Positions 31,961-41,057 of a stretch of DNA of 64,000 nt are shown here, piece by piece. Both the position numbers and the translations under genes were made by a program. Below the pieces are notes generated by a model. It saw only the letters and a program-made list of their open reading frames with translations, searched no databases and had not been told where the DNA came from. This stretch comes from Pseudomonas gozinkensis (GTDB lineage: Bacteria; Pseudomonadota; Gammaproteobacteria; Pseudomonadales; Pseudomonadaceae): the NCBI RefSeq assembly GCF_014863585.1, contig NZ_CP062253.1, forward strand, positions 1,390,501 through 1,454,500. The letters are read 5' to 3'. How positions within the stretch are numbered: position 1 is the first letter of the stretch; every line of letters begins with the position of its first letter.

Positions 31961-33862
31961 ATGGGTCAGGCAAGTAGTCACGCGGCGGGCGCCGAAGGTT
32001 CGGCAACCAAGCCGCTGAGCATGCTGGTCGCGGCGGTCGGGGTAGTTTACGGCGACATCGGCACGAGCCCGTTGTACACCCTCAAAGAAGTGTTTTCCGG
32101 CGCTTACGGTGTGCCTGTCAATCACGACGGGGTGCTCGGCATTCTGTCGCTGATTTTCTGGTCGCTGATCTGGGTCGTTTCAATCAAGTACATGATGTTC
32201 GTCCTGCGCGCCGACAACCAGGGTGAAGGCGGGATCATGGCGCTCACCGCGCTGGCGCGGCGGGCGGCGGCGGGGCGCAAGCGGTTGCGCACGCTGCTGG
32301 TGGTCTGCGGGCTGATCGGCGCTGCGCTGTTTTATGGCGACAGCATGATCACCCCCGCGATTTCCGTGCTTTCGGCCATTGAAGGTCTGGGCCTGGCCTT
32401 CGACGGCATCGACCACTGGGTGGTGCCGCTTTCGCTGGTGGTGCTGGTGGGTCTGTTTCTGATCCAGAAACATGGTACGGCGCGGATCGGCATCCTTTTC
32501 GGGCCGATCATGGTCACCTGGTTCCTGGTCCTCGGTGCCCTCGGCGTGTACGGCATCAGCCACACCCCGGAAGTGTTGCACGCGCTGAATCCGGCGTGGG
32601 CGGTGCGGTTCTTTACCGTCCATCCGGGCATGGGCGTGGCGATCCTCGGCGCCGTGGTGCTGGCGCTGACGGGTGCCGAAGCCCTCTACGCCGACATGGG
32701 CCACTTCGGTCGCAAGCCGATTGCCCGTGCGTGGTTCCTGCTGGTCCTGCCGGCCCTGGTGCTCAACTACTTCGGTCAGGGCGCCTTGCTGCTGGAGAAC
32801 CCGGAAGCGGCGCGCAACCCGTTCTACTTGCTGGCGCCGAGCTGGGCGCTGATTCCGCTGGTGGGGCTGTCGACCCTGGCCACGGTGATCGCCTCCCAGG
32901 CGGTAATTTCCGGCGCATTCTCCCTGACCCGTCAGGCGATCCAACTCGGTTACATCCCGCGCATGTACATCCAGCACACCTCCAGCGATGAGCAGGGCCA
33001 GATCTACATCGGTGCCGTTAACTGGTCGCTGATGGTTGGCGTGGTTCTGCTGGTGATCGGCTTCGAATCCTCCGGTGCCCTGGCCTCGGCCTACGGCGTG
33101 GCGGTGACTGGCACCATGCTGATGACCACGATCCTGGTGTCGGCAGTGATGTTGCTGCTGTGGAAATGGCCACCGATTCTGGCGGTGCCGGTGCTGCTCG
33201 GCTTCCTGCTGGTGGACGGCCTGTACTTCGCCGCCAACGTGCCGAAAATCGTCCAGGGCGGTGCCTTCCCGGTGATCGCCGGTATCGCGCTGTTCGTGCT
33301 GATGACCACCTGGAAACGCGGCAAGCAACTGCTGGTCGAGCGCCTCGACGAAGGCGCGCTGCCACTGCCGATCTTCATCAGCAGTATCCGCGTCCAGCCG
33401 CCGCACCGCGTGCAGGGCACCGCCGTGTTCCTCACCGCCCGTTCCGACGCCGTGCCGCACGCTCTGTTGCACAACCTGCTGCACAACCAGGTCTTGCACG
33501 AACAAGTGGTGCTGCTGACGGTGGTCTACGAAGACATCCCGCGCGTCCCGCCATCCCGGCGCTTCGAAGTCGAAGCCCACGGCGAAGGCTTCTTCCGGGT
33601 GATCCTGCACTTCGGCTTCACCGACGAGCCGGACGTGCCGCAGGCACTGAAGCTGTGCCATCTGGACGACCTCGACTTCAGCCCGATGCGCACCACCTAC
33701 TTCCTCAGCCGCGAAACGGTCATCGCCTCGAAACTCGAAGGCATGGCCCGTTGGCGTGAAGCGCTGTTTGCGTTCATGTTGAAGAATGCCAACGGGAACC
33801 TGCGGTTCTTCAATCTGCCGCTGAATAGGGTGATTGAGTTGGGGACGCAGGTGGAGATGTAG
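31961..33862 (+). CDS. kup: Low-affinity potassium uptake protein Kup
   Basis: 633 residues. Kup is a proton-coupled K+ importer. There are twelve membrane segments in the first 430 residues, with the family signature [16 protein letters not shown] near residue 30, [17 protein letters not shown] and [20 protein letters not shown]-terminal cytoplasmic domain of about 190 residues follows. ATG 31961 follows CAGGAG. The gene has its own terminator. Confidence 0.96.
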   Translation: MGQASSHAAGAEGSATKPLSMLVAAVGVVYGDIGTSPLYTLKEVFSGAYGVPVNHDGVLGILSLIFWSLIWVVSIKYMMFVLRADNQGEGGIMALTALARRAAAGRKRLRTLLVVCGLIGAALFYGDSMITPAISVLSAIEGLGLAFDGIDHWVVPLSLVVLVGLFLIQKHGTARIGILFGPIMVTWFLVLGALGVYGISHTPEVLHALNPAWAVRFFTVHPGMGVAILGAVVLALTGAEALYADMGHFGRKPIARAWFLLVLPALVLNYFGQGALLLENPEAARNPFYLLAPSWALIPLVGLSTLATVIASQAVISGAFSLTRQAIQLGYIPRMYIQHTSSDEQGQIYIGAVNWSLMVGVVLLVIGFESSGALASAYGVAVTGTMLMTTILVSAVMLLLWKWPPILAVPVLLGFLLVDGLYFAANVPKIVQGGAFPVIAGIALFVLMTTWKRGKQLLVERLDEGALPLPIFISSIRVQPPHRVQGTAVFLTARSDAVPHALLHNLLHNQVLHEQVVLLTVVYEDIPRVPPSRRFEVEAHGEGFFRVILHFGFTDEPDVPQALKLCHLDDLDFSPMRTTYFLSRETVIASKLEGMARWREALFAFMLKNANGNLRFFNLPLNRVIELGTQVEM

Positions 33863-33878
33863 GTCCCGCCACAACTGA

Positions 33879-33917
33879 AAAGCCCCCGTCAGCTTTGCGG
33901 CTGGCGGGGGCTTTTTT
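33879..33917 (+). terminator. Terminator after kup
   Basis: AAAGCCCCCG (from 33879) pairs with CGGGGGCTTT, with inner CAGC/GCTG, followed by TTTTTT. Confidence 0.92.
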
Positions 33918-33953
33918 GTGTTTGTGCACTTATCGGAACCCGGTGGAGGTCCC

Positions 33954-34044
33954 TGTGGGAGCGGGCTTGCCCGCGAATGCGGTGTATCAGTCAACAAATC
34001 AGTTGCCTGACCCATCGCATTCGCGGGCAAGCCCGGCTCCCACA
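33954..34044. repeat. REP pair between kup and virJ
   Basis: TGTGGGAGCGGGCTTGCCCG at 33954 and the inverted arm ending at 34044 (with one extra G). Same family as the 6351 element. Confidence 0.9.
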
Positions 34045-34070
34045 ATGATTTCTAACGTCTGCTAAAAAGA

Positions 34071-34106
34071 AAAAGCCCCCGCAACCTTGCGGCTGCGGGG
34101 GCTTTT
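34071..34106. terminator. Terminator downstream of virJ
   Basis: AAAAGCCCCCGCA (34071-34083) pairs with TGCGGGGGCTTTT (34094-34106). On the minus strand it closes the mprF-virJ operon. Confidence 0.9.
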
Positions 34107-34123
34107 CGTTGGTGCGCTTCAGA

Positions 34124-35419
34124 TCACTCTTCCGCCACCTGCGCCGTGTTCTGACGCTTCTCGATCAAATCCACCAAACGCTTGGCCAGCGCCGGGTAGT
34201 TCTCGTCGAAGTGATGACCACCAGGCAGTTTCACCGCTTCGCCCACCGCGGTCTTGTCGGTGCAGCCGCTTTCATCGGTTTCTTCTTCACCGTAGATGCA
34301 CACGACCTTGGCCGGTGGCAGCTTGGCCATTTCCGGGCCGGTGGCGGCTTCTTTGCCGGCGTTGCCGAGCCAGCCTTCGACTTCGATTTCGAAGCTGCCG
34401 GTGCGGGCGAAGGCCAGCAGGATGATTGCGTCGACGCGCTGCTGCTCGGTTTCCGGCAGGCGGTTGTAGATGGCCGGCAGGACGTCGGCGCCGAACGAGT
34501 AGCCGGTCAGGATGAAGCGCTTGGTGCCCCACTTCTGGCGGTAGTGCTGCATCAGTTCGGTCAGGTCCAGGGCGCTCTGTTCCGGGCTTTTGTGCTGCCA
34601 GTAGTAGCGCAGGGTGTCGATGCCGACGACCGGGTAGCCGATCTTGGCCATTTCACCGGCCACGTCGCGGTCGAGATCGCGCCAGCCACCGTCACCGGAC
34701 AGGAACAGGGTCACGGTGTCCTTGGCCTGGCCGGCCGGGACTTCCACGACCGGGATCTGCAGACCACCGTTGGCCTTGTCGCCGCCGACGAGGATCTTGC
34801 GCAGTTCGTTGTTCAGCACTTGCGGCAGGTTGATGTCGTAGTCGCTGATGCTGGTTTCGGCGTTCGGTTGATCGCGCACGAAACCGGCGCTGGTGTCGTC
34901 CGGGTTGTCGTTCCACGCCACCAGCCAGTGGCCGTGGGCGGCGGCTTTCGGCAGCAGGTGCGTGCAACCGGGTTTTTCCAGGGCCAGGTCGACGGAGACG
35001 GCTTGAGCCTTGTCGTCTTTTTGCTCGGACAACCAGCGCCATGCCAGCACGGCGCCGGGGCCGATGCCGCTGACCAGCGTCGCCGGACCGTTCAATTCGC
35101 GCAGGCCGGCTTGCAGGGCGCGGCTTTGCAGCAGGCAGTCCTTGGGCAGAATTACCTGAACGATCTGCGCCGAGGCGCTGCGGCTCAGGGTGCTCAGTTG
35201 CTTGTCGCTGAGTTTCTGGTCGTCGTTGACCGCCACCAGCACCTGCGCCTTGGGCTTGGTGCCGGGGATGACCCGGGTCATGGCGGCGCCATCGGCCGGG
35301 GTGAGCTGTTCGAGGGTCGGTTCCGGTGCCGGGCGTTTGAGGTACCAGAAACCGCCACCGGCAATCGCGGCCAGCACCAGCAGTGCGACCAGGATGTACT
35401 TCAGGGAGCGTTGAATCAT
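34124..35419 (-). CDS. virJ: VirJ/AcvB-family periplasmic aminoacyl-phosphatidylglycerol hydrolase
   Basis: 431 residues. An N-terminal membrane anchor (YILVALLVLAAIAGGGFWYL) precedes a periplasmic alpha/beta-hydrolase region: LFLSGDGGWRDLDRD, the nucleophile elbow GYSFGAD and a terminal LPGGHHFDENY. Homologues such as PA0919 remove Ala or Lys from aminoacylated phosphatidylglycerol. Its start overlaps the mprF stop by one base, so synthase and hydrolase are coupled. Confidence 0.9.
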   Translation of the reverse strand: MIQRSLKYILVALLVLAAIAGGGFWYLKRPAPEPTLEQLTPADGAAMTRVIPGTKPKAQVLVAVNDDQKLSDKQLSTLSRSASAQIVQVILPKDCLLQSRALQAGLRELNGPATLVSGIGPGAVLAWRWLSEQKDDKAQAVSVDLALEKPGCTHLLPKAAAHGHWLVAWNDNPDDTSAGFVRDQPNAETSISDYDINLPQVLNNELRKILVGGDKANGGLQIPVVEVPAGQAKDTVTLFLSGDGGWRDLDRDVAGEMAKIGYPVVGIDTLRYYWQHKSPEQSALDLTELMQHYRQKWGTKRFILTGYSFGADVLPAIYNRLPETEQQRVDAIILLAFARTGSFEIEVEGWLGNAGKEAATGPEMAKLPPAKVVCIYGEEETDESGCTDKTAVGEAVKLPGGHHFDENYPALAKRLVDLIEKRQNTAQVAEE

Positions 35420-38058
35420 CAGCGTTTCACCAATCCAGTCAAGCCGCCCGCGATCAGGGCAGCAGTGTCGGCCAGCGCCACCAGCGGATCGAGTCCGGCG
35501 GGCACGGCCATATAACGGGGTTCCCAGTCAGGCTGGAACTTGTCTTTGAAGCGGCGCAAGCCTTGGAAGTTGTACAGCTGCTCACCACGGCGGAAAACCA
35601 TCGAGCCCAGACGCTGGGTCAGCGGTGCCCCGCGCCGGGGTTGCAACCCCGACAGCGGCACCATGCCCAGGCTGAAGCGCGCGTATCCGTGACTCTTATA
35701 GTGTTGAATCAGACCGACCATCATGAATTCCATGGTCAGCTTGGGGGCGTCCGGGTGCGCGCGCATCAGGTCGAGACTGGCCAGGTCATGGCTGTAGGTC
35801 TCGAGCAGGTTGGCGAACGCCACCGGGCGGCCTTCGAAGCGAATCACCGCGATGCGGAAATACTTCAGGTAATCGTCGCTGAAACGGCCGAGGGAGAAGC
35901 CTTTCTCGCGCACGTTCTTGCCGGTCAGCCAGGCATCGGAAATCACCTTGAGTTCATCCATCGGCGCGTGGCCCGGCTCATGGATTTCCAGCGACAGGCC
36001 GTCGCGGGTACCACGGTTCCAGGTGTAGCGCAGGTCCTTCATCTCCTTGCCCTTGGCTTCCAGGTCAAAGCGATGCAGATCGACCCGTGCTTCCTCGCCC
36101 AGCTTGATCGCGGTCAGGCCGATGTCCATGTAGTACGGCAGGTTCTCGGCGCGCACTTGATAGAACACAGGGCGGGCGTGATGGATGTCGCACAGGTCGC
36201 GGAACTGCCAGATCATCTCGGCCCGTTGCTGGCCGGGGCCGATCGGGTCGTACAGCGCCACCAGACTGCGGCCGCGACGGGCGTACATCAGGAAGGCTTC
36301 GTCGTTGGGGTGAAACAGCAGCGCCTTGTCGCCGGTCAGGGCCAGGCCGCCGTCCGGTTGTGACGAGGCCATCAGGATCTTCGAGGCGCGTTCCAGCTCA
36401 TCGGGTGTCGGCAGGTGAATCACCGGGCGAGCGGTGCGCAGCAGCCACGTCAGGGCAATCACCAGCAACAGCACGGCGGCGCCGAGCAGCGAGCGCAGAC
36501 CGCGCGGAGCGTCGGCGTCGAGGGTGAACTGCCACCACAGTTGATGGCTGTACGGAACGTCCTGATAAGCGAAAAGCAGCAGCCACGTCGAGGCACCGAG
36601 TACGCACAGGCTGGCCACCAGATACAGCGGCGAGAACGGCAGTTCGGTCAGACGGCTCGGGCGATAGAACGAGCGACGGAACACCCCCAGCAGCGCGGCG
36701 GTGAGGGTCATCAGGGTCGCTTCTTCCCAGTCGAAACCCTTGAGCAGCGAGAGCAGGGCGCCCACCAGCAACAGAATGGTGGTCAGCATCCACGCCGCCG
36801 ACAACCGGCGACGCAGGCCCTGGGCGAGCATCAGGCACAGCACGCCGATCAGGCTGGCGCCAAAGTGCGAGGCATCGACCAGACGGTGAGGAATCAGAAA
36901 ACCGATGTGTTCCAGACGGGTGTCGATTTCTGGCGTCGCGCCGGAAAACAGCAGCACCACGCCGGACAGGAACACCAGCACTGCGAGGATCGGAGCCGCC
37001 AGACCGGAAGCCGCACGCATGGTCTGCGACTGAAACAGGCGCTGGCCTTCGTTGAGCAGCAACAGCACGCAGGCCACCAACAACGGCAGCACCACATAGA
37101 TCAGGCGATAAAGAAGCAGGGCGGCAGCCAGTGGAGCGGCGCCGAGCTTGTCGGCGAACGCCGCGAGCAGAATGGCTTCGAAGACACCCACACCGCCCGG
37201 AACGTGACTGAGCACGCCGGCAGCCAGGGCCAGCAGATAAACCAGCAGGAAGGCACCGAAGGGCGGCGCTTCCGGCAGCAACAGATAAAGGACGGTTGCT
37301 GCGGCAGCCACGTCGAGGGCGGTGATGACCAGTTGCAGGAACGTCAGGCGGCGACCCGGCAGACGCAGGGTGCGACGACCGGCCCGGACCAGCAGATTGT
37401 CCGGGTAAGGTTGTTCCGGCAGGCGACGGCGATAGATGCCGATGGCAAGGATCGCGCCGAGCAGCAGCACCACGCTGGCAATCGTCCCCAGCAAGGTCTC
37501 GGACAGCCCCAGTGCCTGTGAGGCGGCAGGCAGGTTGCTCAGGGTCGCAAGCGCAGCCAGCGGCGGCAGGGCGCAGCCCAGCGACAGGCTGGCGAACAGG
37601 GTCATGTGCGCGACTTCGGAAGCGCCCAGGCCATGCCGTGCGTATAGACGGTAACGCACCGAGCCACCGGACAGCATCGACAGGCCGATGGCATTGCCGA
37701 TGGCAAATGCGGTGAAGCCGCCCAGAGCCAGGGTTTTCGGTGCCAGCGTCACGCGGGCATAACGACTGGCCGACCATTCGTAGCCGAGCAGAATGATGAA
37801 GCCGACGACTGTCGCGCCGAGGGCACCGAGCAGGGCCGGTTTCGGCACGTCGAGAATCGAGTCATGCAGTGCGTCGAGATCGAGTTCGCTGAGCAGATGG
37901 CGACAGGCAATCAGCGCAATGGCGAACAGCAGCAAAGTAACCGCCAGACCGATCGGTTGCCGGTATTTGCTGATCCGATCCAGCAGGCGCAAACGCTCAG
38001 GCTTGATCGGTGGGTTCGCTGTGACGGTGTCTTGTGGATCAGACGAGTTGGCGCGCAT
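35419..38058 (-). CDS. mprF: Phosphatidylglycerol aminoacyl transferase MprF
   Basis: 879 residues. MprF transfers Lys or Ala from tRNA to phosphatidylglycerol and flips the product, reducing susceptibility to cationic peptides. The first ~540 residues are a multi-helix flippase domain (for example SMLSGGSVRYRLYARHGLGA and HVPGGVGVFEAI). The C-terminal domain of about 330 residues (GDKALLFHPNDEAFLMYARR, YDPIGP, FMMVGLIQHYKSHGYARFSL) is the synthase. ATG 38058 follows AGAGGTG. Whether it is Ala- or Lys-specific cannot be read from sequence. Confidence 0.95.
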   Translation of the reverse strand: MRANSSDPQDTVTANPPIKPERLRLLDRISKYRQPIGLAVTLLLFAIALIACRHLLSELDLDALHDSILDVPKPALLGALGATVVGFIILLGYEWSASRYARVTLAPKTLALGGFTAFAIGNAIGLSMLSGGSVRYRLYARHGLGASEVAHMTLFASLSLGCALPPLAALATLSNLPAASQALGLSETLLGTIASVVLLLGAILAIGIYRRRLPEQPYPDNLLVRAGRRTLRLPGRRLTFLQLVITALDVAAAATVLYLLLPEAPPFGAFLLVYLLALAAGVLSHVPGGVGVFEAILLAAFADKLGAAPLAAALLLYRLIYVVLPLLVACVLLLLNEGQRLFQSQTMRAASGLAAPILAVLVFLSGVVLLFSGATPEIDTRLEHIGFLIPHRLVDASHFGASLIGVLCLMLAQGLRRRLSAAWMLTTILLLVGALLSLLKGFDWEEATLMTLTAALLGVFRRSFYRPSRLTELPFSPLYLVASLCVLGASTWLLLFAYQDVPYSHQLWWQFTLDADAPRGLRSLLGAAVLLLVIALTWLLRTARPVIHLPTPDELERASKILMASSQPDGGLALTGDKALLFHPNDEAFLMYARRGRSLVALYDPIGPGQQRAEMIWQFRDLCDIHHARPVFYQVRAENLPYYMDIGLTAIKLGEEARVDLHRFDLEAKGKEMKDLRYTWNRGTRDGLSLEIHEPGHAPMDELKVISDAWLTGKNVREKGFSLGRFSDDYLKYFRIAVIRFEGRPVAFANLLETYSHDLASLDLMRAHPDAPKLTMEFMMVGLIQHYKSHGYARFSLGMVPLSGLQPRRGAPLTQRLGSMVFRRGEQLYNFQGLRRFKDKFQPDWEPRYMAVPAGLDPLVALADTAALIAGGLTGLVKR

Positions 38059-38300
38059 CAATCACCTCTTGGATTGTGCGCGACAGGATGGGGGTATCCA
38101 GCCAAGTTACCAATCCCTGTAGAAAAAAATAATCACAAAATACTACGCCTCTCACCGGGTATCGGCGAGGGCAGGTCTTGGATTGCAGACGCCTTGCCCG
38201 CGACTTCAAGCATAGTCGCAACTTGGCGGGTCTGAAGATCCTGAACGGTTCACTGCACAGTGACAGATCATTGTTGCGAAAGGACTTTTTCCACAGATAC

Positions 38301-38332
38301 AAAAAAGGCCACTCTTTCGAGTAGCCTTTTTT
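38301..38332 (-). terminator. Terminator of tRNA-fMet copy 1
   Basis: AAAAAAGGC plus ACTC pairs with GAGT plus GCCTTTTTT around a TTTC loop; on the minus strand it directly follows the tRNA. Confidence 0.88.
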
Positions 38333-38338
38333 GATGTT

Positions 38339-38415
<77 letters not shown>

Positions 38416-38428
38416 TCTGTGTGGCGGC

Positions 38429-38456
38429 ATTCTACAGGCGAACGGCGGGGTGTCAA
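38429..38456 (-). promoter_or_regulatory. Sigma-70 promoter of tRNA-fMet copy 1
   Basis: On the minus strand TTGACA (38456-38451) and TAGAAT (38434-38429) are separated by 16 bases, with a GC-rich discriminator before the tRNA 13 bases later. Confidence 0.85.
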
Positions 38457-38583
38457 CCGATAATCCCGAGAAGGGTCAAATAAGTGCGCAATCGCGGCAA
38501 ACGGTCGCAGGGGAGGCGCTAAGTTTCGGAATCGGAACGATTTCCGGAATACGCGACCGGATCCGAAAAACAGACGCGCACAA

Positions 38584-38615
38584 AAAAGGCCAATCTTTCG
38601 ATTGGCCTTTTCTGA
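38584..38615 (-). terminator. Terminator of tRNA-fMet copy 2
   Basis: AAAAGGCCAAT pairs with ATTGGCCTTTT around a CTTTCG loop, just downstream of the tRNA on the minus strand. Confidence 0.88.
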
Positions 38616-38619
38616 TGTT

Positions 38620-38696
<77 letters not shown>

Positions 38697-38709
38697 TCTG
38701 TGTGGCGGC

Positions 38710-38737
38710 ATTCTACAGAGGAACGCCGGAGTGTCAA
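38710..38737 (-). promoter_or_regulatory. Sigma-70 promoter of tRNA-fMet copy 2
   Basis: TTGACA (38737-38732) and TAGAAT (38715-38710) on the minus strand, spacing 16, same layout as copy 1. Confidence 0.85.
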
Positions 38738-38911
38738 CCTTCAATTCGGATAAAACCTCTTCAGCTTCAATCGGTTAGCGCTGACGGACGGTCTTTTGAT
38801 GGGCCGCAGGTCAGGCAGGGCAAGGGTTTCAGCTCTATTGGAGGCTGGCATTCGATTGAGAAAATAAATTCAAAGTCCGTTTCCTACAAGTTGAAAAGAA
38901 CATTCATACCA

Positions 38912-38927
38912 CTGGTGCTATATACAG
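38912..38927 (+). promoter_or_regulatory. LexA (SOS) box upstream of dinB
   Basis: CTGGTGCTATATACAG fits CTG-N10-CAG and ends 49 bases before the dinB ATG. It is similar to the recA box (shared TATACAGGTGT context). Confidence 0.88.
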
Positions 38928-38976
38928 GTGTCAGTGAGATACTGCGGGTCCGGCTCGCCATGTTTCCTTTTCTGTC

Positions 38977-40038
38977 ATGACTCAGCGAAAAATCATCCAC
39001 GTCGACTGTGACTGTTTCTACGCCGCCATCGAGATGCGGGATGACCCGAGCCTCGCCGGCAAGCCGTTGGCGGTGGGTGGCTCGGCGGACAGGCGCGGGG
39101 TGATCGCCACCTGCAACTATGAGGCGCGGGCATACGGGGTTCGCTCGGCGATGTCGTCCGGACATGCCTTGAAGCTGTGCCCGGACCTGACCATCGTCAA
39201 GCCGCGAATGGACGCCTATCGCGAGGCGTCGAAGGAAATTCACACGATCTTTCGCGATTACACCGACCTGATCGAGCCGCTTTCCCTGGATGAGGCCTAC
39301 CTCGACGTCTCGGACAGCGCGCATTTCGGCGGTAGCGCCACGCGGATCGCCCAGGATATTCGTCGTCGGGTTTCCAATCAGTTGCACATCACCGTCTCCG
39401 CCGGCGTGGCGCCGAACAAGTTTCTGGCCAAGATCGCCAGCGACTGGAAAAAGCCCAACGGCTTGTTTGTGATCACCCCGGATCAGGTCGAAGAGTTCGT
39501 CAGTGGCCTGCCGGTGAGCAAGTTGCACGGGGTGGGCAAGGTCACGGCCGACAAGTTGAGTAAGCTCGGTATCAATGACTGTCTGCAATTGCGCGAGTGG
39601 GACAAGCTGGCGCTGGTGCGGGAGTTCGGCAGTTTCGGCGAGCGCTTGTGGAGTCTGGCACGTGGGATCGATGAGCGGTTGGTGCACAACGACAGTCGCC
39701 GTCAGTCGATCAGCGTCGAAAACACCTACGACGTCGATCTGCCGGATCTGCGCAGTTGCCTCGACAAGCTTCCGGAGCTGCTGGAAACCCTGAAAACCCG
39801 CATGGCGCGGATCGACAGCAGCTACCGGCCGGGCAAGCCGTTCGTCAAAGTGAAGTTTCACGATTTCACCCAGACCACGCTGGAGCAGGCCGGGGCAGGG
39901 CGGGATCTGGGCAGTTACCAGTTGATGCTGACGCAGGCGTTCAACCGCGGTGGCAAACCGGTGCGGCTATTGGGAGTGGGCGTGCGGCTGGAGGATTTAC
40001 GCGGTGGGTTCGAACAAATGGAGCTGTTCGAGCGATAG
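38977..40038 (+). CDS. dinB: DNA polymerase IV (Y family)
   Basis: 353 residues. A translesion polymerase that bypasses damaged bases at the cost of accuracy. Metal ligands are Asp10 (HVDCDCFYAAIEM) and Asp105-Glu106 (PLSLDEAYLD). The helix-hairpin-helix (KLHGVGKVTADKLSKLG) and little-finger domain follow. The C-terminal QMELF is a sliding-clamp-binding motif. SOS induction is expected from the LexA box. Confidence 0.97.
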   Translation: MTQRKIIHVDCDCFYAAIEMRDDPSLAGKPLAVGGSADRRGVIATCNYEARAYGVRSAMSSGHALKLCPDLTIVKPRMDAYREASKEIHTIFRDYTDLIEPLSLDEAYLDVSDSAHFGGSATRIAQDIRRRVSNQLHITVSAGVAPNKFLAKIASDWKKPNGLFVITPDQVEEFVSGLPVSKLHGVGKVTADKLSKLGINDCLQLREWDKLALVREFGSFGERLWSLARGIDERLVHNDSRRQSISVENTYDVDLPDLRSCLDKLPELLETLKTRMARIDSSYRPGKPFVKVKFHDFTQTTLEQAGAGRDLGSYQLMLTQAFNRGGKPVRLLGVGVRLEDLRGGFEQMELFER

Positions 40039-40043
40039 ACGGA

Positions 40044-40078
40044 CAAAAAAATGCCCGAAGCAGGTTCGGGCATTTTTT
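40044..40078. terminator. Bidirectional terminator after dinB
   Basis: AAATGCCCGAA pairs with TTCGGGCATTT around GCAGG, flanked by A- and T-runs. It serves dinB and the convergent lipoprotein gene. Confidence 0.93.
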
Positions 40079-40086
40079 CAGGGGTT

Positions 40087-41040
40087 TCAGTTCGGCCCCG
40101 GATCCGCCACCAGACGCCCCGCATCCCGGGTCAGAGACTTGAGGAATTCGGCCTGCAACTCGGGATCGTTGCGGGTCAGTTCGATCAGGCTTTGTTCCAG
40201 TTCACTGGCTTCTTCTTCCAGACCCAGTTCCGACAGACGCTTGACCCGGTGCACCCACTGGCTCACTTCGTCGTCTTCCAGATCGTCGTAGATCAGCCCG
40301 TGAGCTTCCAGCAACTTGCCGCGCAGGTGAGTGCTGATCGCCAGAGACGAGTCGGAATGCACGTCATCCTTGCTGTCTTCGACGCTGATCTGCAGTTTGC
40401 CTACATGATTGAGGTCGTTTTCGGCGAACGGGCTGTCCAGCAGGTTCAGGCGCAGCACGCCGTTGCGATCGGTGGTCATGTCGAAGGTCTGCTTGCCGGC
40501 CTTGACCTGCACCGGGCGCTCGCTCCACGGCAGGCTCGAATATTCCGTGCGCTTGTCGCGCTGGACTTCGTCGATGCCGGCCAGGTTCTGTTGCGCGCGA
40601 CCGTTGGATTGCACGTTCATGAACGGGTTGAGCCCGGCGAAACCGTAGCTGAGCCAGTCCCGTGTCACGCTGTCCGGCAGATTGCCGAGGGCAAACACGT
40701 TGACCACGTTCGCGCCGACGCCGCCGACCACCGCCACCGCGCCCAGCGGAATCTCGTAGATTTCCCGCCATGGCTGGTAAGGCGTGTAACGGTCGTAATG
40801 GCGCGTAACCTCGAACTCGGTGACTTCGAAAGTCTTCTGTTCGTTGATCTTCACGCGCCGTTGCGGCAGCTCAAGCACCTTGGGCTCGCCGACATCGATC
40901 TGCAAACTGTGATCGAGCAGTTTGCGCTCGACACGTTCCTCGTGCTCGCTGCGTTGTGACATGTGATTGGCACAGCCGCTGACCAGCAGGGTGCCGCACA
41001 GGGCGGCACCACCGAGGCCTAAGGTGTTTCGCTTGAACAT
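40087..41040 (-). CDS. Conserved lipoprotein of unknown function
   Basis: 317 residues with a lipoprotein signal (GTLLVSGC, lipid-modified Cys near residue 23). The mature part has ELPQRRVKINEQKTFEVTEF and a Gly/Val-rich hydrophobic stretch (IPLGAVAVVGGVGANVVNVF) that may insert in a membrane. I recognise no catalytic motif. It lies 17 bases downstream of proS on the same strand, a position conserved in Pseudomonas. Confidence 0.85.
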   Translation of the reverse strand: MFKRNTLGLGGAALCGTLLVSGCANHMSQRSEHEERVERKLLDHSLQIDVGEPKVLELPQRRVKINEQKTFEVTEFEVTRHYDRYTPYQPWREIYEIPLGAVAVVGGVGANVVNVFALGNLPDSVTRDWLSYGFAGLNPFMNVQSNGRAQQNLAGIDEVQRDKRTEYSSLPWSERPVQVKAGKQTFDMTTDRNGVLRLNLLDSPFAENDLNHVGKLQISVEDSKDDVHSDSSLAISTHLRGKLLEAHGLIYDDLEDDEVSQWVHRVKRLSELGLEEEASELEQSLIELTRNDPELQAEFLKSLTRDAGRLVADPGPN

Positions 41041-41057
41041 GACGTCTCTATCTGGTT

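Noticed and set aside
32180..34045. 621-codon open frame opposite kup
   Set aside because: Antisense to a gene with strong membrane-protein homology; composition is His/Gln/Arg-rich low-complexity and no ribosome site is seen.
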